NCBI GenBank assembly: GCA_002730365.1
Contig: PBZZ01000016.1
Location: 3,314 to 9,024, forward strand
Direction: 5' to 3'
Origin: Deltaproteobacteria bacterium
Lineage (GTDB): Bacteria > SAR324 > NAC60-12
Length of the DNA stretch: 5,711 nucleotides
The position numbers and the translations under genes are program-made. Below, one piece after another: positions 1 to 5,346 of the stretch (the stretch's first letter is position 1; each line of letters starts with the position of its first letter). The notes beneath the pieces are model-generated. The model had not been told where the DNA came from, did not search any database, and worked only from the letters and a program-made list of their open reading frames with translations.

Positions 1-59
1 TAATTTTTGTTCTCACCGGACATGTAGTCACCACTGATTGAAATCGGTGCGGTACTAAA
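1..59 (-). repeat. FliD variable-domain repeat unit 3 (start only)
   Basis: The last visible FliD residues, about 548-566, read STAPISISGDYMSGENKN. This matches the opening of unit 1 (STPITEVTGDYTGTEDN). A third copy therefore begins at the left edge and continues outside the window. Confidence 0.55.
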
Positions 60-1700
60 GACTTCGTTGGTTTGTATTCCATCATCCAATGAGCCGTATC
101 GATTTTTGAGCTTACCACCTGATTCTTCAGCGGCTGCTTCTAGTTCATCTTCGTCAAATTCATAGGGTTCAAACTTGATGAACTCATCCACCTTGCCTGT
201 GCTTAGCTTGCCAGTAGTTTCAGTAGATTTTTCCTGCCACCAGAAGTTAACCGCCTCAGGATCACTTTTTGGTTCTACTTGGACAGTTGCAGTGTCACCA
301 TCTGAAACCAGACCTGCTGGTACCTTGATCGAGAGTCCATTACCAATCGAGAGAACCCCGTCACCTTTGCCAGCACCAAACTCTAAGTTAAATAATTCTT
401 CTCCATCCTTTGCATCGTAGGCTGTAGCTGTCTCAGAAGAGCCTGCACCACCGGAGCTAAAATATGGTTCAGAGATTCTCAACTTCCCGTTCACTCCACT
501 TTCGATGAATTCATAGTGAAGATAAAGAGGCTGCTGCCCACCAACTTGGCCAGAGCCTTCGACCCGGAAGATCACTGTATCTTCTTCTTCACCTGTGTAC
601 TCACCGAAGACATACATCCCACTGCCTTCAGCTCTTGACTGCCAGTCTGTTGGTGGATCAACTCTGGCTGCACGCTCTCCTTCATTCAGCCACCACATTG
701 CTGGAGATTTCTCCGAATACGCTTTGATTTGGAGTGAGTCACCACTGACCACCTCACCTTGACTCAACCGTAGGCTCAATCCATCTGCAAGTTCCAGTGC
801 ATCACCAGCTCGATAGTTGAATTTGTTGATGCGAAACTCTCCGGTTCTACCAAGCTCGTCTTCCCATGCCAGTACCACGTCGTTTTCACCTGGTATGACT
901 CCAGCCTGAATAACTTGTACCGTAAAAGTATTGTCTTCAGTTCCAGTGTAATCACCTGTGACTTCCGTAATCGGCGTCGAACTCATCAAATCTTCACCAA
1001 GAGCTGCATCTTCCAATGTGCGTCGACGCATCACTCCTTCCCATTCAGCGGTCTCATCATACTTGTTGCTGAAATCCAGAATCGGAGCATTCTCTTCACT
1101 GCTTTCGAGCTTCACTTCGATCTGAATCGCTCCCACAGCTCCTTTTCGCTCACTAGTTAGCAATAACCGAAAGGGCTTATCTCCGTAGGTTTCTGCTACA
1201 AAAGCTTCCACTTCGGCTCCAGAGTCGTTGATCGCGTCACGAATACCTTCCAAAGTGTTGTTTTCTTCGGTGACATTGATGAATATTGGCGTATCTCCAT
1301 CTTCTTCGCCAACTTGAATCTTAATCACACCTGTTCCGAATACTGCATCCTTACTTTCAAATCCCAGTGAATTCAGTTGGTGCGCAGTGGCAATCGAGTC
1401 AACAGCAATCGTTGTCTTGCCAGGGTCCGCAGAAGCTCCTCCAGTCACAGTCACTACATCCGGCTTGCTGGAAGTGATCTTCTTAGCCTCCCAAATATCT
1501 TTTCGGTCCAGTGAATCAACTGTGTCTTTGAGCTTGTTGATTTCCGTTTGCAGCGCAGCCCAGGCATCTACTTGCTGGAGCTTTTCTTCCTTGCGTTGCT
1601 CTACCGGCTGTAACCGGCGTTTTTCAATCTTGATGAAGCGGTCAATGATTTCAGAGGTGTTGAGCTTTGAGCCCAATCCCATGACCGCATTCGGGTTCAT
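1..1700 (-). CDS. fliD: Flagellar hook-associated protein 2 (filament cap protein), C-terminal part beyond the window
   Basis: FliD forms the oligomeric cap at the distal end of the flagellum that folds exported flagellin into the filament. The minus-strand frame is open from the start to the left edge (566 codons, no stop). The N-terminus reads GLGSKLNTSEIIDRFIKIEK and continues as a Gln/Lys/Glu-rich helix to about residue 60, the typical FliD D0/D1 coiled coil. Residues about 75-200 follow the FliD pattern: DSIATAHQLNS, then a KIQVGEED strand, a TLEGIRDAIN helix and FRLLLTSERKGA. From about residue 240 the variable domain is expanded by an acidic repeated unit (see repeat entries). The C-terminal D1/D0 part lies outside. 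Most FliD proteins total roughly 450-500 residues, so this one is large. Start: an in-frame TAG at 1719-1721 limits the choice to TTG 1709 or ATG 1700. ATG is listed, but the Shine-Dalgarno spacing suits TTG slightly better. It lies downstream of flagellin on the same strand. Family assignment is firm. Confidence 0.93.
   Translation of the reverse strand, partial: MNPNAVMGLGSKLNTSEIIDRFIKIEKRRLQPVEQRKEEKLQQVDAWAALQTEINKLKDTVDSLDRKDIWEAKKITSSKPDVVTVTGGASADPGKTTIAVDSIATAHQLNSLGFESKDAVFGTGVIKIQVGEEDGDTPIFINVTEENNTLEGIRDAINDSGAEVEAFVAETYGDKPFRLLLTSERKGAVGAIQIEVKLESSEENAPILDFSNKYDETAEWEGVMRRRTLEDAALGEDLMSSTPITEVTGDYTGTEDNTFTVQVIQAGVIPGENDVVLAWEDELGRTGEFRINKFNYRAGDALELADGLSLRLSQGEVVSGDSLQIKAYSEKSPAMWWLNEGERAARVDPPTDWQSRAEGSGMYVFGEYTGEEEDTVIFRVEGSGQVGGQQPLYLHYEFIESGVNGKLRISEPYFSSGGAGSSETATAYDAKDGEELFNLEFGAGKGDGVLSIGNGLSIKVPAGLVSDGDTATVQVEPKSDPEAVNFWWQEKSTETTGKLSTGKVDEFIKFEPYEFDEDELEAAAEESGGKLKNRYGSLDDGIQTNEVFSTAPISISGDYMSGENKN
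237..620 (-). repeat. FliD variable-domain repeat unit 2
   Basis: This is the second copy of the unit, about residues 361-488. It starts GMYVFGEYTGEEEDTVIFRV, continues through GKLRISEPYF and GNGLSIKVPAGLVSDGDTATVQVEP, and ends VNWWQEK. It is longer than unit 1 because an extra acidic segment (about residues 419-440, including TAYDAKDGEE) is inserted before the NGLS landmark. The repeated beta-rich character suggests surface domains stacked in the cap's variable region; that is inference. Confidence 0.7.
690..977 (-). repeat. FliD variable-domain repeat unit 1
   Basis: This encodes roughly residues 242-337 of FliD. The unit opens with STPITEVTGDYTG and ends with a Trp-Trp pair (MWWLNE). In between are an RINKF strand, ADGLSLRLSQGEVVSGDSLQIKA and an acidic linker. 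The same order of landmarks recurs further into the protein: GDYTG/GEYTG, a Gly-rich turn followed by Arg-Ile, NGLS/DGLS, a GxVxxGD-type loop, and WW. The repeat is visible at protein level; the DNA of the two copies has diverged. Confidence 0.7.
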
Positions 1701-1712
1701 CTCTGCCAAGAG

Positions 1713-1720
1713 ACCTCCCT
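1713..1720 (-). promoter_or_regulatory. fliD ribosome binding site, AGGGAGGT
   Basis: On the minus strand the bases contain a full GGAGGT core. The spacer is 4 bases to TTG (1707-1709) and 13 bases to ATG (1698-1700), both in frame. An in-frame TAG at 1719-1721 overlaps the site, so no earlier start is possible. The spacing leaves the choice open: TTG would add Met-Ala-Glu before the ATG methionine. Confidence 0.75.
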
Positions 1721-1737
1721 AATTTGTCTGGGTAAGG

Positions 1738-1763
1738 TTGTCAGTAGCCACTGGCTCTGACAG
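1738..1763 (-). other. Imperfect hairpin in the fla-fliD intergenic region
   Basis: TTGTCAG (1738-1744) pairs with CTGACAG (1757-1763; the outermost pair is a G-T wobble on the strand as printed). After one bulged base (1745), AGCC pairs with GGCT around a three-base loop. This gives 11 pairs with one bulge. No T-run follows on the minus strand, so it is not a Rho-independent terminator. It could sit in the flagellin mRNA 3' end or the fliD leader and affect stability or processing; that role is inferred. Confidence 0.45.
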
Positions 1764-1765
1764 GT

Positions 1766-1780
1766 GTCGCATCGTGCGAC
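1766..1780 (-). other. Perfect 6-bp hairpin GTCGCA-TCG-TGCGAC
   Basis: A perfect 6-bp inverted repeat with a three-base loop lies two bases from the hairpin at 1738-1763. No T-tract follows on either strand, so it is not a simple terminator. It may be an RNA stem between flagellin and fliD or a protein-binding palindrome; the sequence does not decide. Confidence 0.45.
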
Positions 1781-1782
1781 TG

Positions 1783-1812
1783 ATTGTGGGCTCATTCGGT
1801 ACTCTCTGTCAA
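1783..1812 (-). promoter_or_regulatory. Possible sigma-70-type promoter for fliD
   Basis: On the minus strand TTGACA (1812-1807, a perfect -35) is followed after 18 bases by CACAAT (1788-1783, 4 of 6 matches to TATAAT). Transcription would start near 1776 and give a leader of about 70 bases containing the hairpin at 1738-1763. The -10 is weak and the spacer slightly long. No sigma-28 match was seen here, so fliD may also be read through from the flagellin promoter. Confidence 0.3.
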
Positions 1813-1866
1813 CTACTCTTGCATAGGTGAATTCTCACCGGCTTAGTTTAAGATATTATTTCTGCC

Positions 1867-3612
1867 TCAGGTGCGCTCCAACAAGGTCAGAACAGACTGT
1901 GGTACCTGATTGGCTTGAGCCAGCATTGCCGTACCAGAAGACATCAGGATCTGGTTGCGTACCAAGCTGCTCATCTCTTCGGCCATGTCGGCATCAGCCA
2001 ACGTAGATTCTGCAGAAACAAGGTTTTCTCGAGTCACTCTCAGACTGCTCAGGTTCGATTCCAAAGCATTTTTCTGGAAAGAACCTAGATCGCCTCGCAA
2101 ACTGGAAATTTCACCGACTGCCACGTCGATTAGTTTTAAGGCATCTTGCGCTGACTCTACATCCAACACTTCGATATCATTCAAACTGCGGAACTGGCTA
2201 TCATTGTCAATATTCCGTGCTAGTTTAGTTGGACTAATGCTCTGGATAGAGATCTTGCGCTGCTGTCCTTCACTGGGTCCGACCTGAAAGGCCAAAGATC
2301 GCTGAGAGACATGCACGTAGCCGTCGATGTCCTCCCCAACCATTGTGCCGCGCTCCATCTGGCGTAGCAGGGTTCCAGCAATTTTATTCTCACGGCGGTT
2401 GAAGACTTCATAAATAATGTCATCAGGTTCCCCACCATAGCGAACTGTGACGCCTTCTGCGACTGTACCAGGAGCTGCGCTCAATAACTGTCCACGTCCA
2501 ATAGCCGGCTCTCCACCATCAAATTCAGGGTTGCCTCCGATTGTTCCTTCAACGTCTCGTCCAGGGATAGCAGTCACTGCCTTATTGGCCGGTGTATACA
2601 TATCGAAGAAGTCGTCAATCTCTGTGGTGACCGTAAAGGTTGGTTCGCTACCATACTCTCGATGACGAATGACAATCACTTCTTCATTAGCAAGCTTGTT
2701 GAATTCACTGAGAATTTCCTCGCTGGGATACTGCTCAAGCTTGTTCAACACATCTTCTAAATTGTTGAAGTCAGAAAGGGTTTCACCTAGTGTATCCAGT
2801 GGCTTGTAGACCATGACTTCGAGATTTAGACCGGCTTGATCAATCTGGCGTTGCATTTCGTTAGCAACAAGTTGCTGCAGAGCCAGTTCTGTTTTTTCCT
2901 TGAACCCAGGCTCTCGACTTGTGTTGGCTGCCTGTAGCAGGCGCTCCACGTCTCGGTAGAGATCCAAGTTGTCTCGAACATTGACTTCTACAGTCCGACC
3001 ACCCTCGCTGATGACGAAGGACTTGTAGATGTCCTCCATGGCCAAAGTATTTTCTGCTACCGCCATTGACCGGGTCGCAGGCTGAGTGACATTGATCTTG
3101 TAGCCTTCAGCTGGAGAAGCTTTCGTAAATTCCTTGGCTTCCACGAAGTCCATTCCATCGCCTACTGCAACGCCGCTGACGGAGTTGCTGCCATCTAACA
3201 AAGTACGGGTTCCGAACTGAGTGTTTTTGGAGATGTTGCTCAAGGTCACCAAGAGATTTTCAATTTCACCCTGATTGGCCTGCAACATCTTTTCATCGTT
3301 AGTTGCTTCGTTGGCGGAGTGTACTGCAAGTTGGCGGAGGTTAATGAGAATGGAGCTAACCTCACTCAGAGCACCTTCAGTGGTCTGAATCATAGAGATG
3401 GAAGTTTCAGAATTTCGAATCGATTGTTCCAGGCCAGTAATTTGCGCCTTCATCTGCTCTGAAATCACCAGTTCTGCTGGGCCGTCAGCTGCTCTGTTCA
3501 ATCGACGCCCTGAGGAGAGGCGCTCTAGATTGCCGCTGAGTTCTTTCTCGGTATGATTCAGATGGCGCAAGGCATTTAGTGCTGCGACGTTTGAATTGAC
3601 CCGAAGTGCCAT
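1867..3612 (-). CDS. Flagellin, large form with an IN-type motif
   Basis: This is the structural subunit of the flagellar filament, exported through the flagellar type III apparatus and polymerised under the FliD cap. The conserved N-terminal D0/D1 (about residues 1-145) has MALRVNSNVAALNALRHLN, then LERLSSGRRLNRAADGPAEL and NLRQLAVHSANEATND. The conserved C-terminal D1/D0 (about 485-581) has LIDVAVGEISSLRGDLGSFQKN-type sequence, LVSAESTLADADMAEEMSSL and ends LAQANQVPQSVLTLLERT. At 581 residues it carries about 340 residues of variable region. Residues 351-393 (GRDVEGTIGG, then GRGQLLSAAPGTVAEGVTV) resemble the flagellin IN motif also found in FliD C-terminal halves. The start is supported by AGGA at 3619-3622 with a six-base spacer, and by a sigma-28-like promoter upstream. 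fliD follows on the same strand after about 160 bp. Flagellin identity is certain; a paralog-specific symbol such as fliC or flaA cannot be chosen. Confidence 0.97.
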   Translation of the reverse strand: MALRVNSNVAALNALRHLNHTEKELSGNLERLSSGRRLNRAADGPAELVISEQMKAQITGLEQSIRNSETSISMIQTTEGALSEVSSILINLRQLAVHSANEATNDEKMLQANQGEIENLLVTLSNISKNTQFGTRTLLDGSNSVSGVAVGDGMDFVEAKEFTKASPAEGYKINVTQPATRSMAVAENTLAMEDIYKSFVISEGGRTVEVNVRDNLDLYRDVERLLQAANTSREPGFKEKTELALQQLVANEMQRQIDQAGLNLEVMVYKPLDTLGETLSDFNNLEDVLNKLEQYPSEEILSEFNKLANEEVIVIRHREYGSEPTFTVTTEIDDFFDMYTPANKAVTAIPGRDVEGTIGGNPEFDGGEPAIGRGQLLSAAPGTVAEGVTVRYGGEPDDIIYEVFNRRENKIAGTLLRQMERGTMVGEDIDGYVHVSQRSLAFQVGPSEGQQRKISIQSISPTKLARNIDNDSQFRSLNDIEVLDVESAQDALKLIDVAVGEISSLRGDLGSFQKNALESNLSSLRVTRENLVSAESTLADADMAEEMSSLVRNQILMSSGTAMLAQANQVPQSVLTLLERT

Positions 3613-3618
3613 TGAGAT

Positions 3619-3622
3619 TCCT
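3619..3622 (-). promoter_or_regulatory. Flagellin ribosome binding site, AGGA
   Basis: AGGA on the minus strand lies six bases before the ATG at 3612-3610 and supports that start. Confidence 0.65.
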
Positions 3623-3665
3623 GACTCAAAAAGGGAACGACGAAAACGAAATCCATTTGCGGTTA

Positions 3666-3692
3666 TTATCGACGCCAGAGAAAATTTCTTTA
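3666..3692 (-). promoter_or_regulatory. Sigma-28 (FliA) promoter of flagellin
   Basis: On the minus strand TAAAGAAA (3692-3685), an 11-base spacer and GTCGATAA (3673-3666) match the known FliA consensus TAAAGTTT-N11-GCCGATAA. The -10 octamer has one mismatch, the TAAAG core is intact and the spacer is exact. Transcription would start near 3658, giving a leader of about 45 bases before the flagellin ATG. It places flagellin in the late, FliA-dependent flagellar class, normally held off by FlgM until the hook is complete. Confidence 0.85.
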
Positions 3693-3805
3693 GCGTTTTT
3701 TGGCCCGGCGCTTCCGATGCACTGAATGCCTGATGAACATATCGACCAGTGCTTGGATTTCTTTAGTCTTTTTTTCTTCTCTCAGATTCTTTTGTTTCCC
3801 AGACG

Positions 3806-4891
3806 ATGCTACCTGCTGAATTGTCTCAGTTACAGAACGCCTTGCTCACTTGGTTTGTAGAGCATCAACGAGATCTTCCCTGGCGAAAAAACTACCCAGC
3901 TTACGGAGTCTGGATCTCTGAGATGATGCTACAGCAGACCCGGGTGGCAACCGTCCTTGACTACTATGACCGCTGGATGAAAGCTCTGCCGAGTATCCCA
4001 TCTGTAGCTGCAGCAGACGAAGCCGCGATTCTCAAACTCTGGGAAGGTCTTGGTTACTACGCACGAGCTCGCAATGTTCATCGGGCTGCCAAACAAATCT
4101 GTGAACAACACTCAGGTGAATTTCCCAACGACTATGACGCCATTCGTCAGCTTCCCGGGATTGGGCCCTACACCGCTGGAGCAATTTCAAGCATTGCTTT
4201 CAAGCAAGATCGCCCCGTTGTTGATGGCAACGTGATCCGTGTACTTTGCCGGTTACTCAACCTAGATGCTGATCCAAAAGCTGGCTCCACCCAAAAAAAA
4301 CTTTGGCAAGTGGCCACTGATTGGCTTCCAAGCGGACATGCCCGCAACTTCAACCAAGGATTAATGGAGTTGGGAGCAACAGTCTGCCACGTCCAGCAAC
4401 CGAGTTGTTTGCTCTGCCCGATACAACCTCACTGCCAAGCATATGTTCATCAGACCACAGAAACGGTTCCACGTCGTGTTCAACGAAAAGCACCCACTCC
4501 TGTAACGAAAGCTGTGCTAGTACTCGTGTGCGAGAATCAAGTACTACTGCGTCGTCCAGAACAAGGTTTGATGCAGGGTCTTTGGACATTTCCAGAAACC
4601 CTTGTAAAAGAGGAAGAACCCTTGGTCGAGATGCAGGCTACATGGCAACTCCGTAATCGGCCCAACTTTCAACTACAAAAAAATTGGCCTACCTTGAATC
4701 ATGCCTACACAACTTTCCTAGCGACCCTGCATCCTTTTTATTGTACGCTAACATATATTCAGGCGGATTTTCCATTGGAGGCAGAGGAACAGTGGCATCC
4801 TCTGCAAAGTCTGCCAAAACTTGCCATGGCCAAAGCGCACGGATACCTACGCCAACGCCTGCTGAATCAAAATAATCAGGATTCTCCATGA
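3806..4891 (+). CDS. mutY: A/G-specific adenine DNA glycosylase
   Basis: MutY removes adenine mispaired with 8-oxoguanine (or guanine), preventing G:C to T:A transversions. At 361 residues it is the usual length. Landmarks: catalytic Glu39 in ISEMMLQQTRV, GLGYYARARN (81-90), the helix-hairpin-helix LPGIGPYTAGAI (116-127), and catalytic Asp140 in VVDGNVIRV. The [4Fe-4S] ligands are Cys194, 201, 204 and 210 with the family spacing C-x6-C-x2-C-x5-C. A NUDIX-related C-terminal domain spans about 234-350 (KAVLVLVCENQVLLRR, GLMQGLWTFPE). Oddity: where E. coli MutY has the 8-oxoG-recognition loop HTFSH, this protein reads HAYTT (299-303), so the conserved second His is Thr. An A8 tract (4293-4300) lies inside the gene. 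ATG 3806 gives a full N-terminus; no clear Shine-Dalgarno or promoter was found in the 193-bp divergent region with flagellin. The stop overlaps the next start as ATGA, implying coupling. Confidence 0.97.
   Translation: MLPAELSQLQNALLTWFVEHQRDLPWRKNYPAYGVWISEMMLQQTRVATVLDYYDRWMKALPSIPSVAAADEAAILKLWEGLGYYARARNVHRAAKQICEQHSGEFPNDYDAIRQLPGIGPYTAGAISSIAFKQDRPVVDGNVIRVLCRLLNLDADPKAGSTQKKLWQVATDWLPSGHARNFNQGLMELGATVCHVQQPSCLLCPIQPHCQAYVHQTTETVPRRVQRKAPTPVTKAVLVLVCENQVLLRRPEQGLMQGLWTFPETLVKEEEPLVEMQATWQLRNRPNFQLQKNWPTLNHAYTTFLATLHPFYCTLTYIQADFPLEAEEQWHPLQSLPKLAMAKAHGYLRQRLLNQNNQDSP
4878..4881 (+). promoter_or_regulatory. Ribosome binding site of the HicA-like gene, AGGA
   Basis: AGGA inside the last codons of mutY lies six bases before ATG 4888. 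It supports a start overlapping the mutY stop and shows the small gene has its own initiation signal besides possible coupling. Confidence 0.55.
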
Positions 4892-5082
4892 CATTTCTGG
4901 AGCTACACCAGCAGCTAGAAAAGAGAGGATTTCGGCTACGTTGGGAACGTGGTAGCCAACGTACTTATTATAAGGAGAGAGCAAAGTGGCTCATTCGTTT
5001 AGATTACCGATCCAAGCAAAGTATCCCACAGGGTATCGAACGATATCTGTTAGATCTACTGATTCGAGAAGATCATGCTTGA
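4888..5082 (+). CDS. HicA-like small protein (YcfA/HicA family), putative toxin with altered active site
   Basis: This 64-residue basic protein follows the HicA layout. It has an N-terminal helix (FLELHQQLEKRG), then GFRLRWERGSQRTYYK, a strand WLIRLDY, and a C-terminal helix after SIPQGIERYLLDLL. Known HicA proteins are small double-stranded-RNA-binding-fold mRNA endoribonucleases with a catalytic His in a GSH motif. Here the motif is GSQ, with Gln24 in the His place, and the second family motif (usually Pro-x-His) reads LDYRSK. It may therefore be a non-toxic or changed member, perhaps an RNA-binding protein; that is inference. Its ATG overlaps the mutY stop (ATGA) and its TGA lies inside the next gene, an order (small basic protein, then HicB-like) typical of hicAB. 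No hicAB promoter of its own is evident. Confidence 0.72.
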   Translation: MTFLELHQQLEKRGFRLRWERGSQRTYYKERAKWLIRLDYRSKQSIPQGIERYLLDLLIREDHA

Positions 5083-5320
5083 CCTCCCCTACAGCCTGAT
5101 CATCGAAGCTACTGAAGATCCGATCATCTTTGGATTTTTCTCAGAGGAACTCTCCGGATTCACAGGAGTAGGACACTCAATTGAAGACTGCCTGTATAAG
5201 GCACGCTGGGGAATGCAGGATCACGTTGCCCTATTGCGCGACCAGGGGCTCCCTGTTCCACCCGAAAACCCAGATCCTCAGGTGTTGATTCGTAATGAAA
5301 CACCACAACTGCTAGCCTAA
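5075..5320 (+). CDS. HicB-like antitoxin family protein
   Basis: This 81-residue acidic protein has the short HicB (UPF0150) pattern. It has a first strand YSLIIEA, then a divergent second strand (IIFGFFSEELSGFTGVGHS) ending in the family's Gly-x-Gly-x-Ser/Thr turn, and a helix SIEDCLYKARWGMQDHVALL. It closes with the typical tail GLPVPPENPDP. HicB proteins have a partial RNase H fold and bind and neutralise HicA. Many also carry a C-terminal DNA-binding helix-turn-helix or ribbon-helix-helix; none is visible here, so autoregulation by this protein alone is unlikely. The ATG lies 8 bases inside the upstream HicA-like gene, which implies translational coupling and stoichiometric production. 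selD follows after 26 bases on the same strand. Family call is good; partner function is inferred from adjacency. Confidence 0.75.
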   Translation: MLDLPYSLIIEATEDPIIFGFFSEELSGFTGVGHSIEDCLYKARWGMQDHVALLRDQGLPVPPENPDPQVLIRNETPQLLA

Positions 5321-5346
5321 TCGAGCCACATTTAAAAAAACTATAG

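Noticed and set aside
175..1722. Plus-strand open frames opposite fliD (for example 175-420, 915-1160, 1387-1722)
   Set aside because: They are low-complexity, Ser/Thr/Leu-rich shadows of the conserved minus-strand fliD frame.
1826..1839. GGTGA-ATTC-TCACC inverted repeat after the flagellin stop as a terminator
   Set aside because: The stem is only 5 bp and no T-run follows on the minus strand.
3664..3669. TATTAT as a -10 box for mutY on the plus strand
   Set aside because: No reasonable -35 lies about 17 bases upstream, and the bases are explained by the reverse-strand sigma-28 -10 element.
3613..3805. Possible small gene or RNA in the divergent flagellin-mutY region
   Set aside because: Apart from the flagellin promoter and ribosome binding site, no start with a ribosome site, no convincing hairpin and no recognisable RNA was seen.
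4888..5320. Window as a mobile toxin-antitoxin island
   Set aside because: No transposase, integrase, terminal repeats or attachment sites are visible, and the pair overlaps mutY seamlessly.
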